Part shown: positions 9,955 to 20,369 of the stretch, in pieces | Position numbering within the stretch: the first letter of the stretch is position 1 | Layout of the letters: every line of letters starts with the position of its first letter | Assembly: GCA_013373205.1 (NCBI GenBank) | Contig: JABXIG010000026.1 | Span: 62,001-126,000, forward strand | DNA from: Methylocystaceae bacterium | GTDB lineage: Bacteria > Pseudomonadota > Alphaproteobacteria > Rhodospirillales > Terasakiellaceae | DNA: 64,000 nucleotides | Direction: 5' to 3' | Made by a program: the position numbers and the translations under genes | The notes under the pieces: generated by a model | Told to the model about the DNA's origin: nothing | Databases searched by the model: none | Seen by the model: only the letters and a program-made list of their open reading frames with translations

Positions 9955-10353
9955 TTACATGTTTTGCTTTAGGTAAGCAATAACGTCAGCACGGTCATCT
10001 TCTTTTTTCAGTTTGAAAGTCATTTTGGATTTAACTTTCTCACCAGCTTGTGCGGACAGATATTTGGACGGGTCTACCAGATATTCCATCAGGGCAGCTT
10101 CGTCCCAAGTCAGTTTGTCAGCGGCTTTCAAATAGCCTTTAGAGTATTTGTACCCTTCTGCTGAGCCACCTGAACGACCATATGCACCGAAGAGGTTTGG
10201 GCCAACTTTGTGTTTGCCACCTTGTTCAATCGTGTGACAAGACTTACATTTTTTGAAAACTTTTTCACCTTTGGCAGCATCACCTTCGGCGAGCGCAGAA
10301 CCGCTAGCGAAAGCAACCATGCCAGCGACGGCCAAAGCCAGAACCTTACGCAT
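9955..10353 (-). CDS. Class I cytochrome c (c2/c550-like)
   Basis: Signal peptide [27 protein letters not shown] heme motif; C-terminal Met-containing KSKMTF. Confidence 0.9.
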   Translation of the reverse strand: MRKVLALAVAGMVAFASGSALAEGDAAKGEKVFKKCKSCHTIEQGGKHKVGPNLFGAYGRSGGSAEGYKYSKGYLKAADKLTWDEAALMEYLVDPSKYLSAQAGEKVKSKMTFKLKKEDDRADVIAYLKQNM

Positions 10354-10631
10354 ACTTATTTCTCCTAAGCTTAGAAACTGTGAATCGATCAACGGTATTA
10401 TTATCACGCCAATCGGGTTTGGCAATAGTTTATCACCATAAAGTATGTGGTGATATACTATATGATGTTTTTCTTATGCGCCTCCTTTTCAATCATTTAA
10501 TGTCGGTTATAAACGCGATTGTTGCACTTTTCTTTCGATATGGAGGTAGCAGAGCCTGTTTTTCTGAATAAAAATAGGATATAAGTTTACATTGAATGAA
10601 AAGATATTTTCGCACGACCTAGGGGAAGGAA

Positions 10632-11786
10632 GTGAAGAATATGGTAAAACCACAGGAACTGACACAGGAAGATGTGTCAAAACTGTTATCGAATCCTTCC
10701 GGCGAGGTGCGTGCAGAAACTGCTGCAAAAATTGCCAAGGGATTTGAAGAAGGCGGCCTGTCGGAAACAGAACGTGCCTTGGCTGAAGAAATTTTTCGCC
10801 TGATGGTGAAAGATGCAGAAGTGCGTGTACGCGAAGCCCTTTCCGAAAATCTGAAAGATAATCCATCCTTACCCAATGATGTGGCCTTGTCTCTGGCAGC
10901 TGATGTGGAAAGTGTTTCCTTGCCTGTCTTGCAGTTTTCAGAAGTCTTAAGCGAAGATGATCTTTTGGTGCTGATCAAGACGCAAGGTGCGGCGAAACAG
11001 GCTGCCATTGCGACACGCAAGCATGTGTCTGAAAATTTGTCGGAAGCTTTGGTGGAAAATGGCAATGAATTTGTCGTTGCCAATCTGGTCTCCAATGAAG
11101 GGGCAGATATTTCAGAAAAGACCTTTAACAAAGTCGTGGATGATTTTGGAAATTCTGAGCTAGTTCAGGATAAAATGGTCGAGCGCACCCATCTGCCATT
11201 GACGATTTCAGAACGGCTGGTCAGCGTGGTGTCGGAAAAATACCGTGAACGACTGGTGGCGAAACATGAATTGTCGCCAAATGTTGCCACAGACCTAATT
11301 CTGCAAAGCCGGGAAAAAGCAACACTTGGTCTGTCAGAAGGTCATAGTGACGAAGACCTTGAAGTTCTTGTTCATTCCATGAATGTAAATGGTCGTTTGA
11401 CCGTATCGATCATTTTGCGTTCACTTTGCATCGGTGATGTACCCTTCTTTGAAGCCGCATTGGTGGAGATGGCGACGATCCCGGCGCAGAATGCACGTAT
11501 TTTGCTGCGTGATGGGGGTATGAAAGGGGTCGAAGGGGTTTATCGTGCGACCTCTTTGCCGGAGTCCGTTTTCCCCTTGATCAAGGTAGCTCTGGATGTC
11601 GCCCATGAAAATCAATATGACGGTGAAGAAAATGACCGCGAACGTTACATGCGCCGAATGATTGAACGGATCATGACCCAATATGAAGAACTGGGTGTGG
11701 ATATCGATTCAGATGATCTGGATTATTTGATGGGTAAGGTAAATGAATTGCCCGGCGCACTTGTGCTGGATAAAGCCGGGCAATAA
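10632..11786 (+). CDS. DUF2336 domain-containing protein
   Basis: N-terminal HEAT-like region EVRAETAAKIAKGFEEGGLSETERALAEEIFRLMVKDAEVRVREALSENLKDNP. Confidence 0.8.
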   Translation: MKNMVKPQELTQEDVSKLLSNPSGEVRAETAAKIAKGFEEGGLSETERALAEEIFRLMVKDAEVRVREALSENLKDNPSLPNDVALSLAADVESVSLPVLQFSEVLSEDDLLVLIKTQGAAKQAAIATRKHVSENLSEALVENGNEFVVANLVSNEGADISEKTFNKVVDDFGNSELVQDKMVERTHLPLTISERLVSVVSEKYRERLVAKHELSPNVATDLILQSREKATLGLSEGHSDEDLEVLVHSMNVNGRLTVSIILRSLCIGDVPFFEAALVEMATIPAQNARILLRDGGMKGVEGVYRATSLPESVFPLIKVALDVAHENQYDGEENDRERYMRRMIERIMTQYEELGVDIDSDDLDYLMGKVNELPGALVLDKAGQ

Positions 11787-11790
11787 TCCA

Positions 11791-12972
11791 TTATTTCGTA
11801 AAGCTGCTGTTGTAGTCAGCAAACGGGTCAACCCGTCCCAGTTCTGCCCATGTTTTGCGGGTTTCCACAAAAGTGGACAGATCTTCCCATGTTTGGCGGA
11901 AATTGCTGTCACGTCGGGCTTCTTCGGACAGGACGGTTTTCCATTCTTCTCGTAGTCTGTTTACAATAAAGCTGGGTAGACGGCGCAGGGAAACCTGCTG
12001 TTTTGTAATATCGCTTAAGCCCTGAAACTGTATTTCGGCAGCTTTGGCATGGGCCATGGTCGTTTGCTGCACGCAAGTGGTTTTTAACAGGGTTTGGCGT
12101 TCCTGATCCAGTCGCTTCCAGGCACGTGAATTAATCAGGAGTAAAAGCGGCTGTCCCTGATTTTGCCAACCGGGGAAATAATAGTTTTTAGCAAATTTTG
12201 AGAAGCCTGCCTTGGCATCAATTGCCGGTGTGGAAAAGACCGCCCCGTCCAGTTCGTCCTGATCAAAGGCCGCCATGATTTCTTCGGCAGACAGTTTTTT
12301 GACATCGGCTCCAACCTTGGCCCAGACCTTGGCGCCTAGTCCATTAATGCGGATGCGTAAATTCTTTAAATCTTCTGTTCCGTTTAATTCTTTAATAAAC
12401 CAGCCGCTGGCTTCGGGGGCAAGATAACCGCAGACGAGCGCATGAATATTATGATTGGCAAAAATATCCTGTAGACGTTTTTCCCCATTCCCGCTGTGTA
12501 GCCAGTCGAGCGTGTCCTGGGCCTTGGGACCAAAGGGGATGGCCGAATAGACCCATAAGGCCGGTTCTTGATGAACGCCAATTTCAGCCGTTGAAAACAA
12601 TGCATCAATCCGGCCCGAGGCGATGGCTGCAAACATATTTTCTGCCGCAATGACTTCTTTTGCCGCCAAGACAGGTAGGATCATTTTATCGCCGGAAACG
12701 GTGGCGAGCTGTTTGGCATAGGCACTGGCTTGTCGGGCCACATTAGGGCGGTCGGATGGAAAAGGTGGGGCTGAACGCCAATGGATGGCATCGCCTTGCT
12801 GCAAAGCGGCCAAGACCGGGGCGGCTTCTTCATTGATACCTTTTTTCAGATCCCGTTCACTTAAGACAGATTTTGATGCGGCATGAGTTTTCAGTTCAGG
12901 CGTAAGAATAGTTACGCCCAAAACAACACCGATTACCAGGCCGATAATGACGCCGATCACTGCATTGCGCAT
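11791..12972 (-). CDS. TRAP-type substrate-binding protein (DctP family), orphan
   Basis: LRIRINGLGAKVWAKVGADVKKLSAEEIMAAFDQDELDGAVFSTPAIDAKAGF; start moved to MRNAVIGVIIGLVIGVVLGV. Confidence 0.75.
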   Translation of the reverse strand: MRNAVIGVIIGLVIGVVLGVTILTPELKTHAASKSVLSERDLKKGINEEAAPVLAALQQGDAIHWRSAPPFPSDRPNVARQASAYAKQLATVSGDKMILPVLAAKEVIAAENMFAAIASGRIDALFSTAEIGVHQEPALWVYSAIPFGPKAQDTLDWLHSGNGEKRLQDIFANHNIHALVCGYLAPEASGWFIKELNGTEDLKNLRIRINGLGAKVWAKVGADVKKLSAEEIMAAFDQDELDGAVFSTPAIDAKAGFSKFAKNYYFPGWQNQGQPLLLLINSRAWKRLDQERQTLLKTTCVQQTTMAHAKAAEIQFQGLSDITKQQVSLRRLPSFIVNRLREEWKTVLSEEARRDSNFRQTWEDLSTFVETRKTWAELGRVDPFADYNSSFTK

Positions 12973-13167
12973 CTTTGCTTCCTTAGATCTATAAACGGAG
13001 GAAGAAAGTAACTGAAAGAAACGTTCACGGCAAGAGCCTGGCATTTGATATAAAATTTGTTTAATGGTGAAATGACGCTTAATAGTTAACTATCTTACAG
13101 ACATCTATATCGGATCGGTTTATGTGTGAACGTGTCATCGTGCCATCGTTTCATAAAGGACAGAACC

Positions 13168-14955
13168 GTGCCTCCCAGTTCCAAAGCCATTGATCGCCCC
13201 AAAAGCAAGAACCTGCATGTGCTGGTGCGTCTGTTTTCTTTTTTAAAGCCTTATCGCACCCGTGTTATTCTGGCCTTTATCGCTTTAACGATCACGGTTC
13301 TGGCAACATTGGGACTGGGGCAGGGGCTAAAACAGTTAATTGATGCGGGCTTTAGTACACAAAACCCCGCTGCCTTGGATCAGGCCTTGTTGATTTTGCT
13401 GGGCGTTGCCGTTGTCATGGCGGCAGGCACTTTTGTTCGGTTCTACATGGTGTCCTGGATTGGGGAACGTGCGGTTGCAGATATTCGAACAGCAGTGTTT
13501 GACCGGATTTTATCGCTCCATACCAGTTTTTTCGAAATTACTAAGACGGGGGAAATCCTCTCGCGTTTGACGACTGACACGACTTTGTTGCAATCCGTCA
13601 TTGGCTCAAGTGCGTCTATGGCCTTGCGTAATACAATGAATTTAATCGGCGGCATTATCATGCTGTTTATTACCAATGTGAAGTTGACGGGTTTGGTTTT
13701 ACTTGTCGTTCCGTTGGTGGTGGTGCCGATTATTGTGTATGGCAGGCGGGTGCGTAAATTATCCAAGGAAAGTCAGGATAAAATCGCTGATGTGGGCGCC
13801 TTTGCCGAAGAAACCATTAATGCGGTCACGACTGTTCAAGCATTTACACATGAACGCCAAGATGAACAAAGGTTTTTAGGCGAGGTTACAGGCGCGTTTA
13901 ATGCTGCGGTTCGTCGTATTCAGGCGCGAAGTGTCTTAACAGCCACGGTGATCTTGCTGGTCTTTGCCGCTATTGGCGGGGTCTTGTGGGTAGGCGGACG
14001 TGATGTGATGGCCGGAACCATTACCGGCGGTGAACTCGCGGCCTTTTTATTTTACGCCACGATGGTTGCCTTTAATGTTGGTGTCATCTCAGAAGTTATG
14101 GGGGAATTGCAACGCGCAGCTGGCGCAACGGAACGTTTGATTGAATTGCTCGATACCGAAAGTGAGATTAAAGCGCCAGATAATCCGCTGGTTCTACCTG
14201 CCGATCATAAAGGGAAGGTTCGGTTTGAAGGCGTAAGCTTCAGGTATCCCTCCCGCCCGGATCAGTTGGCTTTAGAAGAAATTGATCTTGATATCAAGCC
14301 GGGTGAAACGGTGGCGCTTGTAGGGCCAAGCGGGGCAGGGAAATCGACAATGATCCAATTGTTGTTGCGTTTTTACGATGTGGAAAAAGGTACGATTTCT
14401 ATTGATGGCGTCGATATTTCCAAGGCTGATCCGGTGGAGGTGCGAAAACGCATGGCCTTGGTGCCGCAGGATCCGATGATTTTTTCTGCCAATGCCTGGG
14501 AAAATATCCGTTATAGCCGCCCGGATGCCACAGATGAAGATGTGCGCGCCGCTGCGGACGCCGCCCAAGCCAGCGAATTTCTGGATCGTTTACCCGATGG
14601 GTTTGACACATTCTTGGGTGAAAAAGGCACGCGTCTTTCTGGTGGGCAGCGTCAACGTTTATCGATTGCGCGCGCCTTGTTGCGTGATCCGTCCATTTTA
14701 TTGTTGGATGAGGCCACAAGTGCACTTGATTCAGAAAATGAACGCATTGTTCAGGCAGCACTGGATCGTTTAATGGTGGGGCGTACGACCCTGATTATTG
14801 CGCACCGTCTGGCAACGGTTGTGAATGCAGACCGGATTTGTGTGATTGCAGATGGTAAAATCGAAGCCATTGGCACACACGCCAGCCTGATAAAAGAAAA
14901 TGCCCTATACGGGCGACTTGCGAAGTTGCAGTTTTCAACGGATGTGACACAATAG
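13168..14955 (+). CDS. ABCB/MsbA-family ABC exporter (fused TMD-NBD)
   Basis: Walker A GPSGAGKST, signature LSGGQRQRLSIARALL; GTG start at 13168 preceded by AAAGGA. Confidence 0.9.
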   Translation: MPPSSKAIDRPKSKNLHVLVRLFSFLKPYRTRVILAFIALTITVLATLGLGQGLKQLIDAGFSTQNPAALDQALLILLGVAVVMAAGTFVRFYMVSWIGERAVADIRTAVFDRILSLHTSFFEITKTGEILSRLTTDTTLLQSVIGSSASMALRNTMNLIGGIIMLFITNVKLTGLVLLVVPLVVVPIIVYGRRVRKLSKESQDKIADVGAFAEETINAVTTVQAFTHERQDEQRFLGEVTGAFNAAVRRIQARSVLTATVILLVFAAIGGVLWVGGRDVMAGTITGGELAAFLFYATMVAFNVGVISEVMGELQRAAGATERLIELLDTESEIKAPDNPLVLPADHKGKVRFEGVSFRYPSRPDQLALEEIDLDIKPGETVALVGPSGAGKSTMIQLLLRFYDVEKGTISIDGVDISKADPVEVRKRMALVPQDPMIFSANAWENIRYSRPDATDEDVRAAADAAQASEFLDRLPDGFDTFLGEKGTRLSGGQRQRLSIARALLRDPSILLLDEATSALDSENERIVQAALDRLMVGRTTLIIAHRLATVVNADRICVIADGKIEAIGTHASLIKENALYGRLAKLQFSTDVTQ

Positions 14956-14984
14956 CTGTCTGTTTTGATAAATGAGGGTTTGGT

Positions 14985-15692
14985 ATGAGGTGGTTGTTTG
15001 TTCTGTTTTGTCTGCTGTGGACCACGACTGCACAGGCACAAAAAGAAACGGTCAATATAGAGACTTTGATCAAACAATTTAACTCGGTCGTTTTTATTCA
15101 CGAACATGGCAAAACAGGCCGTGAACCTAAACCTCTTGTCAAATGGCAGGGGCCAATCGTTTTTGCTGTAAGCAATTCAGGCAGTAAGGAAAATTTACGT
15201 CATCTGGCAGGCGTGTTGACCAAAATTCATAAATTGACCAAGCTGGATATCCGTCAGGTCAAAAAAGGGGGGCAAGTTAATTTGCATATTAACTTCCTTC
15301 CTCAGGTGGAACTTGAAAAACGGTTGAAACCGGGCATTAACTGCCAAGGCACGCTGAAAGGCAGTGCCAAGACCCATGCAATTACCTTTGGACGCGCCCT
15401 TATTCCATCTGATCGACCTGACAAGACCTTGCATTGTATTGTTGAAGAAACAGTGCAGCTGTTTGGCTTGACCAATGACAGTACCATCATGGAAAATTCC
15501 ATCTTTAATGAAAATTCAAAACGCACCAGCCTGTCGGTATCGGATCAAATTCTCTTGAAAGCCCTCTATGATCCACGCCTGCGTCCGGGTATGAAAATGA
15601 AAGAAGCCCAGCCGGTTTTACGCACCGTCATGGAAGATATTTTCAAAAAGATCGCGCGTAATCAGGAAAAAAGACGTCAGAAAGACCAATGA
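14985..15692 (+). CDS. DUF2927 domain-containing secreted protein
   Basis: Signal peptide; CIVEETVQLFGLTNDSTIMENSIFNE..SVSDQILLKALYDPRLRPGM. Confidence 0.75.
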   Translation: MRWLFVLFCLLWTTTAQAQKETVNIETLIKQFNSVVFIHEHGKTGREPKPLVKWQGPIVFAVSNSGSKENLRHLAGVLTKIHKLTKLDIRQVKKGGQVNLHINFLPQVELEKRLKPGINCQGTLKGSAKTHAITFGRALIPSDRPDKTLHCIVEETVQLFGLTNDSTIMENSIFNENSKRTSLSVSDQILLKALYDPRLRPGMKMKEAQPVLRTVMEDIFKKIARNQEKRRQKDQ

Positions 15693-16930
15693 GAAAATTT
15701 TTAAACGACCTGTTCGACGAAGCTATTCGTGTGGCCGATGCCCATGAGGTTTTAGATCAGTTTTTACCTGAAGATCGCAGCCAAAAAGTTACGGTGATCG
15801 GCGCTGGTAAAGGGGCGGCCAAAATGGCGCAGGCCGTTGAAGGGCTGTGGCAAGGCCCGGTCAGTGGGCTGGTGATTACCCGTTATGGTCATAACATGCC
15901 CACCGAAAAGATCGAAGTGGTTGAAGCCGCCCATCCTGTGCCGGACCAAGCCGGGCAAGAGGCCGCAGCCCGTATGATGAAAATGGTTACAGGTTTAGGT
16001 GAAGATGATTTGGTCATCGCCTTAATTTCAGGCGGGGGCTCTGCCCTTTTAAGTTTACCGGTTACGGGCGTCAGTTTGAAAGAAAAGCAAGCTGTCAACA
16101 AAGCCCTGTTGCATAGTGGTGCGACGATTGAAGAGATCAACTGCGTACGTAAACATTTAAGTGCGATCAAAGGTGGACGTCTGGCCAAGGCCTGTTATCC
16201 GGCCCGGGTTTTGACATTGGCGATTTCTGATGTACCGGGGGATGATCCCAGCGTGATTGCATCTGGTCCGACTGTTGCGGATGGCACGACAGTCCAGCAG
16301 GCCTTGGATATTCTGAAACGCTATAAAATTGAGGGCTATGACGATAAACTTTCTGAGAGCGTCAAGCCTGATGACCCATGTTGGCAGGCGATGGAGTATC
16401 AATTGATCGCTACGCCGCAAATTTCTTTACAGGCTGCATCTGATCTTTGTGCAAAAGAAAAAATTCAGACGATGATTCTAAGTGATCGCATCGAAGGTGA
16501 AGCGCGCGAAGTGGCCAAGGTGATGGCAGGTATGGTGCGTCAAATTCAGGATCATGGGCAACCGATCAATCCCCCTTGCGTTTTGTTAAGTGGCGGGGAA
16601 GTGACCGTGACGATCAAGAACCCGGATGGGCGCGGTGGTCCGAATGCTGAATTTATTCTGAGTTTAATGGATCAACTGCGCGATGTGAGCAATGTTTACG
16701 CGCTGGCAGCGGACACGGACGGGATTGATGGATCTGTTGATAATGCCGGGGCGTGGTTTGATCCAACCTCCATTGATCGCATGGAAAAGGCTGGATTGAA
16801 CTTGCACCATCACCTTGATGAAAATCTGTCTTACGATTTTTTTGAGGCAATGGGTGATTTGTTTAAACCGGGACCGACCTTGACAAATGTGAACGATTTT
16901 CGTGCCATTTACGTAGGTGCAAAAAAATAA
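15689..16930 (+). CDS. Glycerate 2-kinase / MOFRL-type (GckA/TtuD family)
   Basis: VTVIGAGKGAAKMAQAVE..; ALISGGGSALLSLP; LLSGGEVTVT..GRGGPNAEFIL. Confidence 0.9.
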   Translation: MRKFLNDLFDEAIRVADAHEVLDQFLPEDRSQKVTVIGAGKGAAKMAQAVEGLWQGPVSGLVITRYGHNMPTEKIEVVEAAHPVPDQAGQEAAARMMKMVTGLGEDDLVIALISGGGSALLSLPVTGVSLKEKQAVNKALLHSGATIEEINCVRKHLSAIKGGRLAKACYPARVLTLAISDVPGDDPSVIASGPTVADGTTVQQALDILKRYKIEGYDDKLSESVKPDDPCWQAMEYQLIATPQISLQAASDLCAKEKIQTMILSDRIEGEAREVAKVMAGMVRQIQDHGQPINPPCVLLSGGEVTVTIKNPDGRGGPNAEFILSLMDQLRDVSNVYALAADTDGIDGSVDNAGAWFDPTSIDRMEKAGLNLHHHLDENLSYDFFEAMGDLFKPGPTLTNVNDFRAIYVGAKK

Positions 16931-17140
16931 ATTGTAGAGCGGCAATTCGATAAGATTCTGAAATATCGCACATATTAGAATCCTTGTTCCCGAACGGGGG
17001 AACTAGGCAATTTTTTCCTCTTGGCAGTTTTTGTAACTACATATAAAGTTAAAAATACAAAAAGGATGATCAGAAAGATCATTTGAAAACTTCTGAGGGA
17101 AAAACTCACCACATTGACAGAAAGTCAAAGGAGTTATTCT

Positions 17141-17287
17141 ATGTTGAGCGATAAGACAATTCGCACGGATTTAGGCCAAAATCCGGGCATGATCATCGGT
17201 AAAGACGAAATGACTAAATTTCTGGATTTCGTTGAAACACTGGCAAAAAAAGCAACCAAAACACAAAAGCCGATTAAGATGTCCTAG
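17141..17287 (+). CDS. Small protein, 48 aa (not in the ORF track)
   Basis: MLSDKTIRTDLGQNPGMIIGKDEMTKFLDFVETLAKKATKTQKPIKMS; RBS-like AAAGGAG shortly upstream. Confidence 0.5.
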   Translation: MLSDKTIRTDLGQNPGMIIGKDEMTKFLDFVETLAKKATKTQKPIKMS

Positions 17288-17375
17288 TGCACCTTATAAA
17301 CGGATGCAGCGAAAACCGTTGCATCCGTCAGGGTGCGTTGCTTAAATGCATTTCTCTATTGTTTTGGAAAGATGC

Positions 17376-18047
17376 ATGATTGAGCCTATTGTCCTCACCT
17401 TGAAACTTGCCAGCCTCACGACCGTGATCCTCTTGATTATCGGTACGCCATTGGCTTGGTGGCTGGCACGAAGTCAATGCATCTTTAAAGAAGCTGTCGG
17501 GGCAGTTGTTGCGCTGCCACTTGTTCTTCCACCTACCGTTTTAGGTTTTTACCTGTTGATTGCCTTGGGCCCGCAAAGTCCCCTTGGACAATTATCCCAC
17601 ACCCTGTTTGGTCAGGCGCTTCCCTTTAGTTTTGCAGGGTTGGTTATCGGCTCGGTGATTTATTCGATGCCCTTTGTCGTGCAGCCCGTGCGCAATGCCT
17701 TTGAAGCCATCGGGGATAAACCGTTGGAAGCCGCAGCCACCTTGCGTGCCAGTCCGATCGATTGTTTTTTTAATGTCGCTATACCGCTTGCCCGACCCGG
17801 TTTGATCACAGGGGCTGTTTTGGGCTTTGCGCATACGGTGGGGGAATTTGGCGTGATATTGATGATCGGTGGGAATATCCCCGGCGAAACCAAGGTGCTG
17901 TCTATTGCCATTTATGACCATGTGGAAAATCTGGAATGGACACAGGCGCATATACTATCAGCAGGCATGCTGGTGTTTAGCTTCATCGTTATCTTAAGTA
18001 TGATGGTGCTGGATAAACGCCTGCGTCGGGGGCGAAAGGTGTCATGA
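17376..18047 (+). CDS. modB: Molybdate ABC transporter permease
   Basis: [50 protein letters not shown] typical ModB; overlaps modC by 4 bp. Confidence 0.9.
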   Translation: MIEPIVLTLKLASLTTVILLIIGTPLAWWLARSQCIFKEAVGAVVALPLVLPPTVLGFYLLIALGPQSPLGQLSHTLFGQALPFSFAGLVIGSVIYSMPFVVQPVRNAFEAIGDKPLEAAATLRASPIDCFFNVAIPLARPGLITGAVLGFAHTVGEFGVILMIGGNIPGETKVLSIAIYDHVENLEWTQAHILSAGMLVFSFIVILSMMVLDKRLRRGRKVS

Positions 18048-19129
18048 GCCAGATCACCGCACGTTTTAAAGGACAGTTGGATCAATTTCAGCTTGATGTG
18101 GATTTTACCATTCCATCCGTCGGTGTAACGGCTTTGTTCGGTCAATCCGGTTGCGGCAAGACAACGGTCTTACGCTGTCTTGCCGGGTTGGAAAGGGTGA
18201 CGGAAGGGGATTTAAGGATTAATGGGGCGGTCTGGCAGGATCAATCAAGCTTTGTCAAACCCCATCACCGTCCGGTGGGATATGTCTTTCAGGATGCTAA
18301 TCTGTTTGATCATCTGGATGTGAAAGGGAACCTGCTGTTTGGTCATAAACGCAGTTCGCAAAAAAATGACGGTCCATTTTTTGAGGGCGTGGTGTCTTTG
18401 ATGGGATTATCTAACCTTTTAGACCGCCCTGTTCAGATGCTTTCAGGGGGGGAACGTCAGCGCGTTGCTATAGGGCGCGCCTTGTTATCTCATCCCAAGT
18501 TGTTGTTGATGGATGAACCGCTAAGCGCCTTGGACCGCTTTGCCAAGGAAGAAATTATCCCCTATCTGCAAAAGATGCATCAGGCATTGTCTATTCCCAT
18601 CATTTATATTTCCCATGATAGCGAAGAAGTCGAACGTCTAGCGGATCATTTGATCTTGATGGAAAAGGGCCGGATCGTCAAAAGCGGCCCCTTGTTTGAT
18701 ATGCTGAGTGACCCCAAATTGTTCATTGCGAAAAGTTCTAAAACGGCAAGTGTGTTTGAAGGCGTGATCTGTCATTTTGATGAAGCAGACCAAATTACAA
18801 GTTTGCAGTTTTGCAATAGAACGTTCCATGTGCCGGGCTATGTCGGCGAAGTCGGGGAAACTCGGCGCGTGCGCATTGTGGCAACTGATGTCAGTCTTGC
18901 CAATGAAATGCCATCCAAAACGACAATTCTGAATGTGTTTGAGAGCAGGATTATCGAGATCGTGGCTATTGATGAAGCACGCTATAACGTGGTTTTAGAA
19001 CTGGGAACAGCCAAACTGATTGCGCGGATCAGTAAGCGATCTTTAAGCCATTTTGACTTCCAAATCGGCCAATCGGTCTTCGCTCAGGTCAAGGCGGTAT
19101 CCATGGTGGAAAAAAGGAAAAGAAAATGA
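18044..19129 (+). CDS. modC: Molybdate ABC transporter ATP-binding protein with C-terminal TOBE/Mop-like domain
   Basis: [25 protein letters not shown], between modB and mobA. Confidence 0.88.
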   Translation: MSQITARFKGQLDQFQLDVDFTIPSVGVTALFGQSGCGKTTVLRCLAGLERVTEGDLRINGAVWQDQSSFVKPHHRPVGYVFQDANLFDHLDVKGNLLFGHKRSSQKNDGPFFEGVVSLMGLSNLLDRPVQMLSGGERQRVAIGRALLSHPKLLLMDEPLSALDRFAKEEIIPYLQKMHQALSIPIIYISHDSEEVERLADHLILMEKGRIVKSGPLFDMLSDPKLFIAKSSKTASVFEGVICHFDEADQITSLQFCNRTFHVPGYVGEVGETRRVRIVATDVSLANEMPSKTTILNVFESRIIEIVAIDEARYNVVLELGTAKLIARISKRSLSHFDFQIGQSVFAQVKAVSMVEKRKRK

Positions 19130-19707
19130 CGATGGATATCGCAGGCGTTTTGCTGGCGGGTGGTTTGGCAACACGCATGGGCGGTGGGGACAAAGGGCTT
19201 AAGACTGTTCAGGGTCGTCGTATTATTGATCGTGTTATTGAGACGGTGCAGCCGCAAGTGGATCATTTGATCCTGAATGCCAATGGGGAGGTTGCGCGTT
19301 TTTCAGATCTGGGATTGGACGTGGTGCCTGATCGTATTTCCGGGCATCCGGGGCCAATGGCGGGGATTTTGGCCGGGATGGAAGCTTTGCCAGATTATCG
19401 ATATATGCTGTCCGTGCCCACGGATACCCCATTTTTACCAGATGATCTTGTTCGTCGTTTGCGCGAACCGATTGATGCGGGGCGTGCAGTGATTACCATC
19501 GCGCATTCCGATGGGTACGATCATCCGGTGATTGGTCTATGGCCCACAAAATTGGCCGCAGATTTGCGCAGGGCTTTGGTAGAAAAAGATATGCGTAAGC
19601 TTAAAAAATGGATCGCGCGGTATTCTTATGAAACCGTATCTTGGGATGTTGATCCAATCGACCCATTCTTTAATGCCAACAAGCCAGAGGATTTGGATAG
19701 TCTATAA
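19126..19707 (+). CDS. mobA: Molybdenum cofactor guanylyltransferase
   Basis: GVLLAGGLATRMGGGDKGLKTVQGRRIIDR; ISGHPGPMAGILAGMEAL; VPTDTPFLPDDL. Confidence 0.92.
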   Translation: MTMDIAGVLLAGGLATRMGGGDKGLKTVQGRRIIDRVIETVQPQVDHLILNANGEVARFSDLGLDVVPDRISGHPGPMAGILAGMEALPDYRYMLSVPTDTPFLPDDLVRRLREPIDAGRAVITIAHSDGYDHPVIGLWPTKLAADLRRALVEKDMRKLKKWIARYSYETVSWDVDPIDPFFNANKPEDLDSL

Positions 19708-19710
19708 TCG

Positions 19711-20001
19711 TTACTTTATTTCGACTTCTATCAGGGTAACGGCAAAATTATTAGGATTGTGGACATTATGTTCCACCCCTTTGTCGCGGTAATAGCACTG
19801 CCCGCGTTTCAGGCTGACTTCTTTTGTGCCCTCGGCACTTTCCATTATTAAGGTGGCATCTTCCATCGGCACAATAACATAGTCACGCTCATGTCGGTGC
19901 CAGCGGGTCTGTGCATCTGCTGGAAAGAATAGATGATTGACAGATGTGCGAGTGTTTTCAATCTGATTGGTCAGCACAAAATCGATATCACTTTTGATCA
20001 T
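19711..20001 (-). CDS. Small cupin-domain protein
   Basis: HRHERDYVIVPMEDATLIMES..GQCYYRDKGVEHNVHNPNN cupin motifs. Confidence 0.75.
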   Translation of the reverse strand: MIKSDIDFVLTNQIENTRTSVNHLFFPADAQTRWHRHERDYVIVPMEDATLIMESAEGTKEVSLKRGQCYYRDKGVEHNVHNPNNFAVTLIEVEIK

Positions 20002-20369
20002 ATTTATATCCTATATCCTATATATGTAAGGGGGTGGTGATATGGTATTTGGATCTTTCCTGCCTTGGCAGAAAGACTGTAAAAATAGATTCTCCTCTAA
20101 AATTCGTTTATTATCACATGAAGTTTTCAAAAAGATTGTTTAAAAAATCATCACACTTTATGTGCATCTGCACAAGCCTTAATCTTTCTTCTTACTTTTA
20201 GGGATAAAAATCTCGCTGCAGTGCGACAGGTAAAATTTATTACACAGAAATGACATTTTTGTATTGAAATAATAAACGGTGCGTGTACCATTTTGCGAAA
20301 TTATTAAACAAATGACTTGGGTGCTTGAAATTTAGGCACGGGTTGTTCGCAAAAAAGGGATTTGTCTTC

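Noticed and set aside
17288-17375. Molybdenum-cofactor riboswitch upstream of modB
   Set aside because: Only a simple short hairpin fits in the gap; the multi-stem Moco RNA architecture is not visible.
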